Both the position numbers and the translations under genes were made by a program. Shown one piece after another: positions 8,800 through 16,377 of a stretch of DNA of 35,326 nt. Within the stretch, counting starts at the first letter, position 1, and every line of letters begins with the position of its first letter. Below the pieces are notes generated by a model, which had not been told where the DNA came from, searched no databases, and worked only from the letters and a program-made list of their open reading frames with translations. Source of the stretch: SZUA-254 sp031379665 (lineage in GTDB: Bacteria > Bacteroidota > Ignavibacteria > UBA10030 > SZUA-254); NCBI GenBank assembly GCA_031379665.1, contig JANNFI010000056.1, positions 1 to 35,326 of the forward strand, written 5' to 3'.

Positions 8800-9824
8800 A
8801 TCGGGGAAAGCAAACTCCACCCGGTGTCACGCCTGATGCTCCTGTAGACCCCGTCGACGGTCCCCGCGAACACCGTCGCATTTTCGGAGATCGCCAGCGC
8901 ACGGACCTCCTGGGAACCGAGGCCCACGTCCAGTTTCATCCAGTGCAGGCCGAGATCGGTGGAACGGTAGACTCCCGTCCGTGTGCCGGCGAAGATCTCA
9001 CCATACTGGCTCGTCCGGAACGCGTTGACCTCGCGGCTGATGGTCCCCGCTCCGGTGTTCTGCCAGAACACGGTGTCAAAGGTCGACCTGAAGACGCCGC
9101 CCGTCCGCGAACCGGCGAAGAGGTACCCTGACGCTCCCGAGTAGAGTGAGTTGATGTAAAGGTCCGGGAGCCCCGTGTTGACCGCCTCCACCCTGGTTCC
9201 CCCGTCGTCGAAACGGTAGACTCCTGCGCTCCAGGCCGCGGCGTAGATTTCCTCGGTCGACATTACCAGGATCGATGTCACGGGACGTGCCAGGGTGAGT
9301 TTCCTCGTCCACACCGTCGCGCCTCCCTCAGTGATGCTCAGCTCGCCCCCGGCGCTCCCGGCGATGAGGGCGCCGCCCGGGAGATACGCCAGCGCATAGA
9401 TTGCGGTGTCCGCGAGGCCGCTGTTGATGCCGGTCCAACTCGACCCGCCGTCGATCGAGGCGAAGACTCCGTGGACATCGTTCGCGACGAAGATCCGCTG
9501 GAGCGGGTCGACGACGATCGCGGTGACGCCGCCGTCCTCGACCGGAAGAGGGAGTCGGCTCCAGTCGTTCCCGTCGGTCAGGGAACGGAAGAGTTTCCCG
9601 CTCTCGGTTCCGGCGTAAAGGATTCCAGACTGGTCCATCCGGAGTGTGAGAATCGCCTCCCCATCGGGTCCGCTCGTCCGTGTCCAGATGATGGGGGTAT
9701 CCGGTCCGGGTCCGGGGTCGTCGTCATACTCGACGACTTCCCTGCAGGCCGGCTGGGTCGCGACGAGACAGCACGCGACGAAGACCGCCGCCACCGACGG
9801 CGCGTATGTCACCGGCCTTTCCAC
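8775..9824 (-). CDS. Exported Asp-box (BNR-like) propeller protein, possible lipoprotein
   Basis: This is a 349-residue protein with an N-terminal hydrophobic segment (VAAVFVACCLVATQPAC) followed by an acidic, Gly/Pro-rich linker (YDDDPGPGPDTP). This layout suits a lipoprotein tether, but the residues before either cysteine are not a canonical lipobox, so plain secretion is possible. The rest is a propeller built from repeats of about 40 residues with Asp-box motifs (SIDGGSSW, STDLGLHW) and recurring YAGT/FAGS/FAGT strands. There is no type IX tail, and the protein ends soon after the last repeat. It overlaps the upstream hydratase by 16 bases. A second GTG at 9812 overlaps the hydratase stop codon as GTGA and is an equally good start. 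It is the last gene of the operon. Function unknown. Confidence 0.78.
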   Translation of the reverse strand: MERPVTYAPSVAAVFVACCLVATQPACREVVEYDDDPGPGPDTPIIWTRTSGPDGEAILTLRMDQSGILYAGTESGKLFRSLTDGNDWSRLPLPVEDGGVTAIVVDPLQRIFVANDVHGVFASIDGGSSWTGINSGLADTAIYALAYLPGGALIAGSAGGELSITEGGATVWTRKLTLARPVTSILVMSTEEIYAAAWSAGVYRFDDGGTRVEAVNTGLPDLYINSLYSGASGYLFAGSRTGGVFRSTFDTVFWQNTGAGTISREVNAFRTSQYGEIFAGTRTGVYRSTDLGLHWMKLDVGLGSQEVRALAISENATVFAGTVDGVYRSIRRDTGWSLLSPIQAGFRPR

Positions 9825-10579
9825 TCCGGTTTTCTCTTCTCGACGAACGCCTTCATCCCTTCCTTCTGATCCTCGGAGGCGAAGAGGAGGTAAAAGTTCT
9901 TCCTCTCGAATTCCAGCCCGCCTTCGATGGTGGTGTCGAACGCCTTGAGCACGGCCTCCTTCGCGAGTCGCACGGCAACGGGCGGTTTGGATGCGATCTC
10001 CCGGGCGAGGGCCTGCGCCTCAGCGAGATACGCTTCCACCGGCACCACCCTGTTCACGAGGCCGGCCGACATCGCGCCGCGGGCGTCGATCATCGCCCCG
10101 GTCAGGACCAGCTCCATCGCCCTGGCCTTGCCCACCGCGCGGGTGAGGCGCTGGGTCCCGCCGGCGCCGGGCATCACACCGATCCCGATCTCCGGCTGAC
10201 CAAAACGGGCGGTCTCGGAGGCGACGATGATGTCGCACATCATCGCGAGTTCGCACCCTCCGCCGAGGGCGAATCCGCTCACCGCTGCGATGAGCGGTTT
10301 CCTGATTTTCCGTATCCGGTCCCATCGGGCGAACTGGTCGCGCAACAGCATCTCGATTGCCGTCGCGTCGGCCATTTCCCGGATGTCCGCCCCGGCGGCG
10401 AACGCCTTCGCACTCCCGGTGATGACGATCGCGCGGACGGCATCGTCCGCGTCCGCCGCTTCGAGGGCGTCGACGAGCTCGCGCATCAGGGCGTTGTTCA
10501 GCGCGTTGAGGACGTCGGGCCGGTTCAGCTGGAGCGTCAGTACGGGGTGCGCCGGGTGGACGAGGATGTTCTGGTACAT
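9809..10579 (-). CDS. Enoyl-CoA hydratase (crotonase family)
   Basis: This 256-residue protein is a standard-length crotonase that should hydrate trans-2-enoyl-CoA to 3-hydroxyacyl-CoA in beta-oxidation or a related pathway. The oxyanion-hole region (AFAAGADIREM, near residue 60) and the GFALGGGCELAMMCD segment are present. Both catalytic glutamates of true hydratases can be seen: Glu110 in GGGCE and Glu130 in FGQPEIGIG. The C-terminal FAVEKRKPEW-type tail (FVEKRKPEWKG) is typical. It follows the cytochrome gene, separated by 84 bases that hold a 12-bp tandem array. The exact substrate chain length cannot be read from sequence. Confidence 0.93.
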   Translation of the reverse strand: MYQNILVHPAHPVLTLQLNRPDVLNALNNALMRELVDALEAADADDAVRAIVITGSAKAFAAGADIREMADATAIEMLLRDQFARWDRIRKIRKPLIAAVSGFALGGGCELAMMCDIIVASETARFGQPEIGIGVMPGAGGTQRLTRAVGKARAMELVLTGAMIDARGAMSAGLVNRVVPVEAYLAEAQALAREIASKPPVAVRLAKEAVLKAFDTTIEGGLEFERKNFYLLFASEDQKEGMKAFVEKRKPEWKGR

Positions 10580-10599
10580 TGTGGTTTCCGTGAGAGTGA

Positions 10600-10671
10600 G
10601 TGAATATTCAAGTGATTATCGAAGTGAATATCAAAATGATAATCGAAGTGATTATCAGAATGATCATCGAA
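10600..10671. repeat. Tandem array, six 12-bp units, between cytochrome and hydratase genes
   Basis: Six imperfect units of exactly 12 bp run head to tail; the plus-strand unit is (G/A)TGAWTATCRAA, for example GTGATTATCGAA and ATGATCATCGAA. By hand count 21 of 72 bases are G or C, far below the flanking genes. In the direction of transcription (minus) the first unit contains the last codons and TGA stop of the cytochrome gene. Because the period is 12, further in-frame stops follow in later units (TGA-TAA, TGA, TAA). Confidence 0.92.
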
Positions 10672-12574
10672 TTAACAGAATTTTCCTGGATTGGGAAAAC
10701 GGCCCGGCCGTCATCCGGACGATGTAGGTCCCGCTGGGAAGCGCCGGAGCCGAAAAGGTGATCGTGTGGTCGCCCGGGCCGTAACGGCCGTCGGTGGGTA
10801 CCGCGACCGTACGGCCCGCCATATCCACCACCTCGATGCGGACCGGTCCCGCGGCGGGGATGGCGATCCTCAGGGTCACGCTCGAATTGAACGGATTCGG
10901 GTAGGCGGGGTCGAGCCGGTAGCCGACGGGACGCCCGGCGCCGTCCGGAACTCCAGTCCCGGAGCTGTCATTCACTTCGATTCCGATCGAATCGATCAGG
11001 GCCGGGGACGACTTTCCGTGGCGCTCCCAGGCGTCGTATAATTTCTCTCCCCACGAGTTCCAGTCGGACGGGTTGCCGGCGTTCTCGTCCCTGAGGAAAG
11101 TGGCGTACTCCCGTGACATCGTCTGATACCAGAGCGCCGCGCTCACGCGGATCGTGCCCTCCGGCAAGGGATATTCGCGTTCGTCCCAGTGTACCCCGTC
11201 GGGGTACGACGCGCCGACCGGTGACGCCAGCCTGGCGGAAAATCCATCGTTCGTGAACCCCCGCGGGGGGATCCTGTTATCAAAAAGGATCGTGTCGTTG
11301 ACCGAGAAGAGGAACGTCGGGCCGGGGGCGATGCCGTACACGCCCGCCATCGAATCGGTCACCCCGTGGATGGCCTCATAGACCGCCGAAAACGTGTCAG
11401 GAACAAGGGTCGCGGTCGCCGTATCGTACACCCCCGAACGGAAGAGCGTGTCACCACCCTCGCCGGTCGCGGTGACGCTTAGCCACATCCTTCTTCCCTC
11501 GGGGTACCCGGTGGGGAGCTTGTGCCCGGTGAGGTTGGTGATCCGGACGCGGGCCCTCCAACCACCGTTCTCGCGTTTCGCTACGGCGCTAAGCATCGCC
11601 GCCCGACGAAGCGTCGCCGCCGCGCGGTCGCGCGCGCCGCCGAGGGCGGCCGTGTCGAGCCCGGGCCAGAATTCGGGGAGGATGAGGGGGACGAATGTGT
11701 TGCCGCCCGTCAGGTCGTGCGTTCGGACGTCGGCCCGTTCCGGCGCCGACGGGTTCGACGCCGCGTATCCGGGGGCGGCCGGCATATGGCAACCCTGACA
11801 GGTCGCCCCGGGTCCCTCGGATGAAAACGCGCTCATCAGCCATTCGCTGTAGGTCCGTTCGAGCGGGGCGTATTCGTGGGGCGGGAGGAAGATCCTCTCC
11901 TGGTCGCGGGTGTGGAAAGGGTTGCTCACGTCGTGACAGACTCCGCAGAGGGCCGCGGAGGACTGGAACGTATCCGGGGCGGTCGCGTGCGGGGCGGGCG
12001 AAGCGTCCCGCGGTCCCCGCACGGGTGACGTCGATGCCTGCACCAGGTTCATGCCGTTTCCGTAACCCGGGACAGGGAAGACGGTCGAAGGGACGGTGGA
12101 ATCCGGGTGGAGCGGGTCGACCATCCGATGGCAGTGGTCGCACTGGACGCCGTCGATGTCGGTGCCGCGAAGCGACCGGCCCGAAACGTCCTCGGAACGC
12201 CCGGCCAGCCAGCCGGTGGGCGAGTGGCACCGGATGCAGAACTCCCCCGTGTTCTCGCCGGTGATCGCCGCGTATTTGTTCGCCACCGCGAGCGCGGCAT
12301 AGAAGACCGGGTCGCGGGCGGAGTGGGCCATCATCGTCCCTGCCCATTCGTCCCGGATCCGAACGACGCGCCCCCCGCCGGAGGAGTGACAGGCCGCGCA
12401 CGCCGTCACCCCGCCCGCCGCCACCGTGTCGACCGTGCCGGGTTGTGTGCCGGGGAGAAAGATCAGGGAGTGCGAGAGCCGGTCGGAGTTACCGAGGAGG
12501 AGGCAGCACGAGACGATCAGTGCGGTCCTGAGCCCCAACGCCCGTACTCCCCGTCGCGATTTGGATCTGCGCAT
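10664..12574 (-). CDS. Pentaheme c-type cytochrome with type IX secretion sorting domain
   Basis: This 636-residue protein has a basic N-terminus and hydrophobic signal segment (residues 1-30). It has five CxxCH heme-binding motifs at about 59-63 (CAACH), 113-117 (CIRCH), 145-149 (CDHCH), 210-214 (CGVCH) and 259-263 (CQGCH), all in the first half. Several distal histidines could be second axial ligands. The middle region resembles the beta-rich tail of multiheme cytochrome c554-like proteins (NLTGHKLPTGYPEGRRMWL). The last ~80 residues (DPAYPNPFNSSVTLRI ... KILLIR) are a Por sorting tail, so the cytochrome should be moved across the outer membrane. The gene lies nine bases after a crotonase gene in the same operon. 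A role in electron transfer at the cell surface is inferred, not shown. The stop codon falls inside the 12-bp tandem array. Confidence 0.93.
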   Translation of the reverse strand: MRRSKSRRGVRALGLRTALIVSCCLLLGNSDRLSHSLIFLPGTQPGTVDTVAAGGVTACAACHSSGGGRVVRIRDEWAGTMMAHSARDPVFYAALAVANKYAAITGENTGEFCIRCHSPTGWLAGRSEDVSGRSLRGTDIDGVQCDHCHRMVDPLHPDSTVPSTVFPVPGYGNGMNLVQASTSPVRGPRDASPAPHATAPDTFQSSAALCGVCHDVSNPFHTRDQERIFLPPHEYAPLERTYSEWLMSAFSSEGPGATCQGCHMPAAPGYAASNPSAPERADVRTHDLTGGNTFVPLILPEFWPGLDTAALGGARDRAAATLRRAAMLSAVAKRENGGWRARVRITNLTGHKLPTGYPEGRRMWLSVTATGEGGDTLFRSGVYDTATATLVPDTFSAVYEAIHGVTDSMAGVYGIAPGPTFLFSVNDTILFDNRIPPRGFTNDGFSARLASPVGASYPDGVHWDEREYPLPEGTIRVSAALWYQTMSREYATFLRDENAGNPSDWNSWGEKLYDAWERHGKSSPALIDSIGIEVNDSSGTGVPDGAGRPVGYRLDPAYPNPFNSSVTLRIAIPAAGPVRIEVVDMAGRTVAVPTDGRYGPGDHTITFSAPALPSGTYIVRMTAGPFSQSRKILLIR

Positions 12575-12583
12575 GGGAGGAGG

Positions 12584-13438
12584 TCATTTCTTTCCGGCAC
12601 GTTTCCCAAACCGGAGCTTCTCGTAATCGATCGGCCGCTTCTCGTTGAACGCGGTGATCCCTTCAGCCACCTCGGCAGATCCGGTATGGATCGTGAGCCA
12701 GTCCTTGGCGTGCCCGATGGTCATTCCCCAGGAGAAGTCCTTCCAGAAATTAAGCTGCTGCTTTGTGTACCGGAGCGACTCGGGGAGCTTGTTGACCAGC
12801 TTCTGGGCCATCTCGGTGACGGCGCGGTCGAGCTCCTTCCTCGGGACGGCCTGGTTGATCAAACCCCACTCGACGGCCTTCCGCGCCGGAATCTCCTCAC
12901 ATAAAAACAGAATCTCCCTCGCGCGTCGGTCACCGACGATGATCGGCAGCCATTGCGTCGCGCCCGCCGCGGGAACACTGCCCCTCGCCACCCCGACATG
13001 CCGGATGAATGTGTCGTCGGCGGCGATGGCGAGGTCGCACGACATCTGCAGCTCGTTCCCGCCTCCGACGGCCATCCCGTTGATCCTCGCGATCGTCGGT
13101 TTCCCGATGTTCCTCAAACGCTCGAACGTCTCGATGAAGACGCCCATCCACTTATGGAAATCACCCGGTTTCGGGAGGAAATCCTCTTTCCACTCGGCGA
13201 TGTCCGCGCCGGTGCAAAACGCCTTCGTTCCCGTTCCCGTGAGGATGACGACTGCGACATCGTCGTCCCAGGCGGCGTTCTCGAACGCGCGGCCAAGTTC
13301 CCGCAATGACTCGAAGTTCAGGGCGTTGTGGACCGCGGGCCTGTTGATGGCGATCGTCACGCGGTGACCGGTCTTCTTATAGACGATGTGCCTGAACTTC
13401 AGGCTGGTCGCCGGTTTGCCCGAGAATTTTTTCGACAT
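12584..13438 (-). CDS. Crotonase-family enzyme, MenB/BamA-like (single catalytic Glu)
   Basis: This 284-residue crotonase is longer than ordinary hydratases. It has AFCTGADIAEW for the oxyanion hole and GGGNELQMSCD with Glu129. The position of the second catalytic glutamate (QPE in hydratases) is replaced by a RHV segment at 146-148. The following GATQWLPIIVG, REILFLCEEIPA, and the C-terminal EGITAFNEKRPIDYEKLR resemble 1,4-dihydroxynaphthoyl-CoA synthase (MenB) and 6-oxocyclohexenyl-CoA hydrolase (BamA) more than enoyl-CoA hydratases. Plain hydratase action is therefore unlikely; C-C bond formation, hydrolysis or isomerisation is possible. It is the first gene of the cytochrome operon, with a promoter some 36 bases upstream. 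No other menaquinone or benzoyl-CoA gene lies nearby, so no symbol is assigned. Confidence 0.85.
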   Translation of the reverse strand: MSKKFSGKPATSLKFRHIVYKKTGHRVTIAINRPAVHNALNFESLRELGRAFENAAWDDDVAVVILTGTGTKAFCTGADIAEWKEDFLPKPGDFHKWMGVFIETFERLRNIGKPTIARINGMAVGGGNELQMSCDLAIAADDTFIRHVGVARGSVPAAGATQWLPIIVGDRRAREILFLCEEIPARKAVEWGLINQAVPRKELDRAVTEMAQKLVNKLPESLRYTKQQLNFWKDFSWGMTIGHAKDWLTIHTGSAEVAEGITAFNEKRPIDYEKLRFGKRAGKK

Positions 13439-13473
13439 CGCGCGTCTCCAAAATGGAAAATGTACGGTGGTGA

Positions 13474-13502
13474 AATATAGACAGGGTGCCCCTGAGAATC
13501 AA
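13474..13502 (-). promoter_or_regulatory. Promoter of the crotonase-cytochrome operon
   Basis: On the minus strand TTGATT (13502-13497) and TATATT (13479-13474) are 17 bases apart. The predicted start of transcription gives a leader of roughly 30 bases containing TTTTGGAGACG before the ATG at 13438. The layout is the same as that of the promoter at 4688-4716. Confidence 0.62.
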
Positions 13503-13586
13503 GCATTGCGCCCGGACGCGGCATGGACTTAATCTGGCAACTCGGCGACAAATTCGCTACTTTTCCACCTCACGAAGACGCCAGTG

Positions 13587-15479
13587 ATGAACTCACAATC
13601 CGCCGCCCGGTACATCCCGATGGCCTGCCTCGCGCTGGCGGTCACTGTTCTCTACGCCCTCACGGCGGCCCGCACCGTCGTCTTCATCGACAGCGGCGAG
13701 CTCTCGACCGTCGCCTGGACCCTGGGGATCGCCCACCCGACCGGCTACCCGCTCTTCACGCTCCTCGCCTGGATCGTCGCGCACCTCCCGGGGGAGGCCT
13801 CGCCCGTCCTCAGGCTCAACCTCTTCTCGGCGGCGTGTTCCGCCGCGGGGGTGGTTCTCTTCGCCCTTCTCGCCCAATGGATCATCGTTCGCGGACCCGC
13901 GACCGGTGCCAAAGCCGGGTTGAGGACACCACATGCCGGTTGGTCGGGCGGGAAGGGCACTGTCCTTGTTTCGGCGCTCTTCGGCGCGCTCACGCTCGCA
14001 TTCTCGGAAACGTACTGGTCGCAATCCGCATCGGTCGAGGTCTACTCCCTTCACGGACTCTTCCTCGTCATCCTGATCTGGCTCTTCCTGTCGGCGTTCC
14101 CGCGGCCGCCCGCCGGGTCAGGAGTGGACGCGGCACGACACCCGGCGACCGCCCACCTGTTCGCCTATGTCCTGGGGCTCTCCTTCACCAACCACTTGAG
14201 CACGATCTACCTCGCCCCCGGTTTCCTGACCCTCTATTTCATGAGGAGGGGAGGAGGAGCCGCGAGTCGAAGGCAACTCTTCGCCCTCGTCCCGGCGTTT
14301 CTCCTCGGGATCTCGGCCTACGCATACCTGCCGGTGAGGTCGTCCGCAGGCCCGTTGATGAACTGGGGCAACCCGGTGGATGTAGATTCGATGTTGAGAC
14401 ACTTGAGCGGGAAGCAGTACAGCGTTTGGATTTTTTCCTCCGCGGAGACCGCGTCGAGACAGCTCTCCTATTTTTTCAGGACGCTGGGTGAAGAATTCTC
14501 GTACGTTCCGCTCGCGCTCGCGCTGCGGGGGCTGTTCTTCCTTCGGCGGAGCGACCGCGACTTGTTCATCCTGGTCACGCTCCTCTTCGGCGGCTGCCTG
14601 CTCTTCGCGGTGAACTACGACATCAACGACATCGATTCGTATTTCCTGCTCGCCTACCTGGCAACCGCGCTGGCGGCATCGACCGGGGTGTACGCGATCC
14701 TCTCCGGACTCGACGGCAGGGCTCGCTTGGCAGTCATCCTCCTCGCCGGTCTTTTCCTGGGCGCCCAGGCCGTGCGTACGTACCCGTCCGCCGACCAGAG
14801 CCGCGTCCGCCTGGTCGAGCAATACGCGCGGTCGATCCTGAACGCGGCGGATCCGGGCGGAATCGTTCTGAGTTACCAGTGGGATTACTTCGTCTCGGCG
14901 TCGTACTACCTGCAGGTCGTCGAGGGGGTCCGTCCCGACGTGATGGTCGTCGACAAGGAGCTGATCAGACGCTCCTGGTACATCGGGTACCTCCGACGGC
15001 GATACCCGGAACTTCTGCGCGGGCTCGATCGGGAAACGGAGGAGTACCTCAGGGAGTTGTCCAGGTTCGAAGAGGGGAGGCCGTACGACCCGCGGACGAT
15101 CGAAGCGAAATATTCCGGGGTCATCGCCGGGATGATCGGGCGCCATTATCCTTCGCGCTCAGTGTATGTCACGCCGGAGATCGAACCGCAGTATACGCCC
15201 GGCTACTCGCGCGTGCCACACGGCCTCGCGTTCCGATTGAGGAGGGGGGGCGACCCGGATCTCTGGCGCGACGTCCCCGTCGTGGTCGACGCCCCCGATC
15301 GCGCCGACCGCTACACCGAGGGCCTCACGAACCTCGCGGCGAGGGCCGAGCTCTCCGCCGCGATCTACCTCGAACGGCAGGGGATGGTCACCGACGCCCT
15401 CAGGGCGGTGAGGCGCTCGCTCGAGATCCGGCCGGACTTCCCAGAAGCGCGTACCTTCCTGGCCAGGTTGTCCCGGTAG
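13587..15479 (+). CDS. DUF2723 family multi-pass membrane protein (GT-C-like)
   Basis: This 630-residue protein has about ten hydrophobic helices in its first 400 residues and a soluble C-terminal third. The first helix is followed by the acidic FIDSGELSTVAWTLGIAHPTGYPL segment (Asp35, Glu38), the hallmark of the DUF2723 family. This family is widespread in Bacteroidota-like bacteria and resembles lipid-linked sugar (GT-C) transferases. The C-terminus has a loop rich in Tyr/Arg and ends in a TPR-like helical pair (LSAAIYLERQGMVTDALRAV, RRSLEIRPDFPEARTFLARL). A protein or surface-glycan glycosyltransferase role is inferred from family knowledge only. The ATG at 13587 is chosen; a GTG directly before it is an equal candidate. 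It is transcribed away from the crotonase operon. Confidence 0.85.
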   Translation: MNSQSAARYIPMACLALAVTVLYALTAARTVVFIDSGELSTVAWTLGIAHPTGYPLFTLLAWIVAHLPGEASPVLRLNLFSAACSAAGVVLFALLAQWIIVRGPATGAKAGLRTPHAGWSGGKGTVLVSALFGALTLAFSETYWSQSASVEVYSLHGLFLVILIWLFLSAFPRPPAGSGVDAARHPATAHLFAYVLGLSFTNHLSTIYLAPGFLTLYFMRRGGGAASRRQLFALVPAFLLGISAYAYLPVRSSAGPLMNWGNPVDVDSMLRHLSGKQYSVWIFSSAETASRQLSYFFRTLGEEFSYVPLALALRGLFFLRRSDRDLFILVTLLFGGCLLFAVNYDINDIDSYFLLAYLATALAASTGVYAILSGLDGRARLAVILLAGLFLGAQAVRTYPSADQSRVRLVEQYARSILNAADPGGIVLSYQWDYFVSASYYLQVVEGVRPDVMVVDKELIRRSWYIGYLRRRYPELLRGLDRETEEYLRELSRFEEGRPYDPRTIEAKYSGVIAGMIGRHYPSRSVYVTPEIEPQYTPGYSRVPHGLAFRLRRGGDPDLWRDVPVVVDAPDRADRYTEGLTNLAARAELSAAIYLERQGMVTDALRAVRRSLEIRPDFPEARTFLARLSR

Positions 15480-15597
15480 GTCCATCACCAACCACCTCCG
15501 ACGACAGGTCAAAACGCTCATTTTTAGCCATAAATACGCATTCCATGCCAACTCACCTCCGGGATAACAGGATAAAAGGAAAATCTCTCGAAAATCT

Positions 15598-15625
15598 TTG
15601 ACATTTTGACAAAAAATATTATATT
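15598..15625 (+). promoter_or_regulatory. Strong promoter for the tRNA-rpmG-secE-nusG block
   Basis: A consensus TTGACA (15598-15603) is followed after 16 bases by TATATT (15620-15625), in an AT-rich setting with A-tracts upstream (AGGAAAATC). It is the only clear promoter between the DUF2723 gene and the tRNA cluster. A second TTGACA-like hexamer (TTGACA at 15606-15611) lies inside the spacer. Confidence 0.68.
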
Positions 15626-15723
15626 GGTAGGCTTGATTGGAAAAAAGTCCCCCACCTCAACGGTCGAATTCTTCACGTTCGTCGATCACTAGAGACACTC
15701 AACGGGGGTAAGTTTGCCATTTT

Positions 15724-15805
15724 GCCGGTCGAACGACCGGTCGAATCGCCGGTTGAGTATAAGATTGAGTATCCGTTGATTGTCCGATTGATTATCCAAT
15801 CGATC
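15724..15805. repeat. Tandem array, seven 11-12 bp units, in tRNA operon leader
   Basis: Seven imperfect units follow one another with lengths 11, 12, 12, 12, 11, 12, 12. The consensus is RTCCGRTTGAKT; examples are GACCGGTCGAAT, GTCCGATTGATT and ATCCAATCGATC, and a decayed eighth unit may follow. The early units are GC-rich (with CCGGTCGA palindromes) and the later ones AT-rich. The array lies 100 bases past the promoter and 50 bases before tRNA-Thr. Confidence 0.82.
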
Positions 15806-15855
15806 TGTCGGATACGGCCGAGTGTGTTTGCGGCATTCGCGATCCACAGCCGGTC

Positions 15856-15927
15856 GCCGATGTAGCTCAATGGTAGAGCAGCTGATTTGTAATCAGCTGG
15901 TTGGAGGTTCAAGTCCTCTCATCGGCT
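15856..15927 (+). tRNA. tRNA-Thr (anticodon TGT)
   Basis: Seven acceptor pairs are formed by GCCGATG and CATCGGC. The D arm is GCTC...GAGC, the anticodon loop is TTTGTAA between GCTGA and TCAGC, and the T arm is GGAGG-TTCAAGT-CCTCT. The CCA end is not encoded. It is first of the tRNA cluster. Confidence 0.97.
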
Positions 15928-16035
15928 CGACATCGTCCGACGCTCGGCTCAATCCTGGCCTGCGTCGCCTGCGCCGCTGGCGCTCGATGTTCTCCGGGAC
16001 GCTGAAAGACTCGAACCACGGAATCGGAAGACAGC

Positions 16036-16118
16036 GGGCAGGTAGCGAAGCGGTCAAACGCAACAGACTGTAAATCTGTCGGCTTCGGCCTTCGGAGGTT
16101 CGAACCCTCCCCTGCCCA
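16036..16118 (+). tRNA. tRNA-Tyr (anticodon GTA)
   Basis: A class II tRNA of 83 bases with acceptor GGGCAGG/CCTGCCC, anticodon loop CTGTAAA (GTA) between CAGA and TCTG, a long variable arm (CGGCTTCGGCCTTCG region) and a T arm GGAGG-TTCGAAC-CCTCC. CCA is not encoded. Confidence 0.96.
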
Positions 16119-16169
16119 CACGTGAGCCTGAACGGGGCCGGACCGGGAGGCGGGAAGCACAACGGTATC

Positions 16170-16242
16170 GCGGGAGTAACTCAGTTGGTAGAGTCACAGC
16201 CTTCCAAGCTGTTGGTCGCGGGTTCGAGTCCCGTCTCCCGCT
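16170..16242 (+). tRNA. tRNA-Gly (anticodon TCC)
   Basis: Acceptor GCGGGAG pairs with CTCCCGC. The anticodon loop CTTCCAA reads TCC, and the T arm is GCGGG-TTCGAGT-CCCGT. It lies 51 bases after tRNA-Tyr. CCA is not encoded. Confidence 0.97.
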
Positions 16243-16251
16243 CGCGCCTTC

Positions 16252-16324
16252 GCTTGCGTAGCTCAGTTGGTAGAGCACATCCTTGGTAAGGATGAGGTCA
16301 TCGGTTCGATCCCGATCGCAAGCT
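16252..16324 (+). tRNA. tRNA-Thr (anticodon GGT)
   Basis: Acceptor GCTTGCG pairs with CGCAAGC. The anticodon loop TTGGTAA sits between CATCC and GGATG, and the T arm is ATCGG-TTCGATC-CCGAT. It lies nine bases after tRNA-Gly and is the second threonine tRNA in the cluster, reading ACC/ACU. Confidence 0.97.
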
Positions 16325-16377
16325 CAACACGGCAACAGAATTGTCACAGGGACAACATCAATGGATCCGAGACTGGT

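Larger units (their letters stand above)
15480..15855. other. Non-coding region with promoter and long leader before the tRNA cluster
   Basis: No credible gene is present in these 376 bases. The first 118 bases are AT-rich with nothing distinct. A strong promoter follows at 15598-15625, then about 225 bases of probable leader before the first tRNA. The leader holds two copies of CTCAACGG (15656-15663 and 15698-15705), a CCCCC (15649-15653) that could pair with GGGGG (15704-15708), and a 12-bp tandem array at 15724-15805. Confidence 0.6.

Noticed and set aside
10600..10671. Reading the short repeats as a CRISPR array or iteron origin
   Set aside because: Units are head to tail without spacers, imperfect, only 12 bp, and lie inside an operon with no cas or replication gene.
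15673..15912. 79-codon minus-strand frame across the repeat array and tRNA-Thr
   Set aside because: It overlaps a tRNA, and its repeated STGDSTGRSTG-like text is only the tandem array read as codons.
15928..16035. GACTCGAACC near 16010, resembling a T-arm on the minus strand
   Set aside because: No matching acceptor, D or anticodon arms can be drawn around it.
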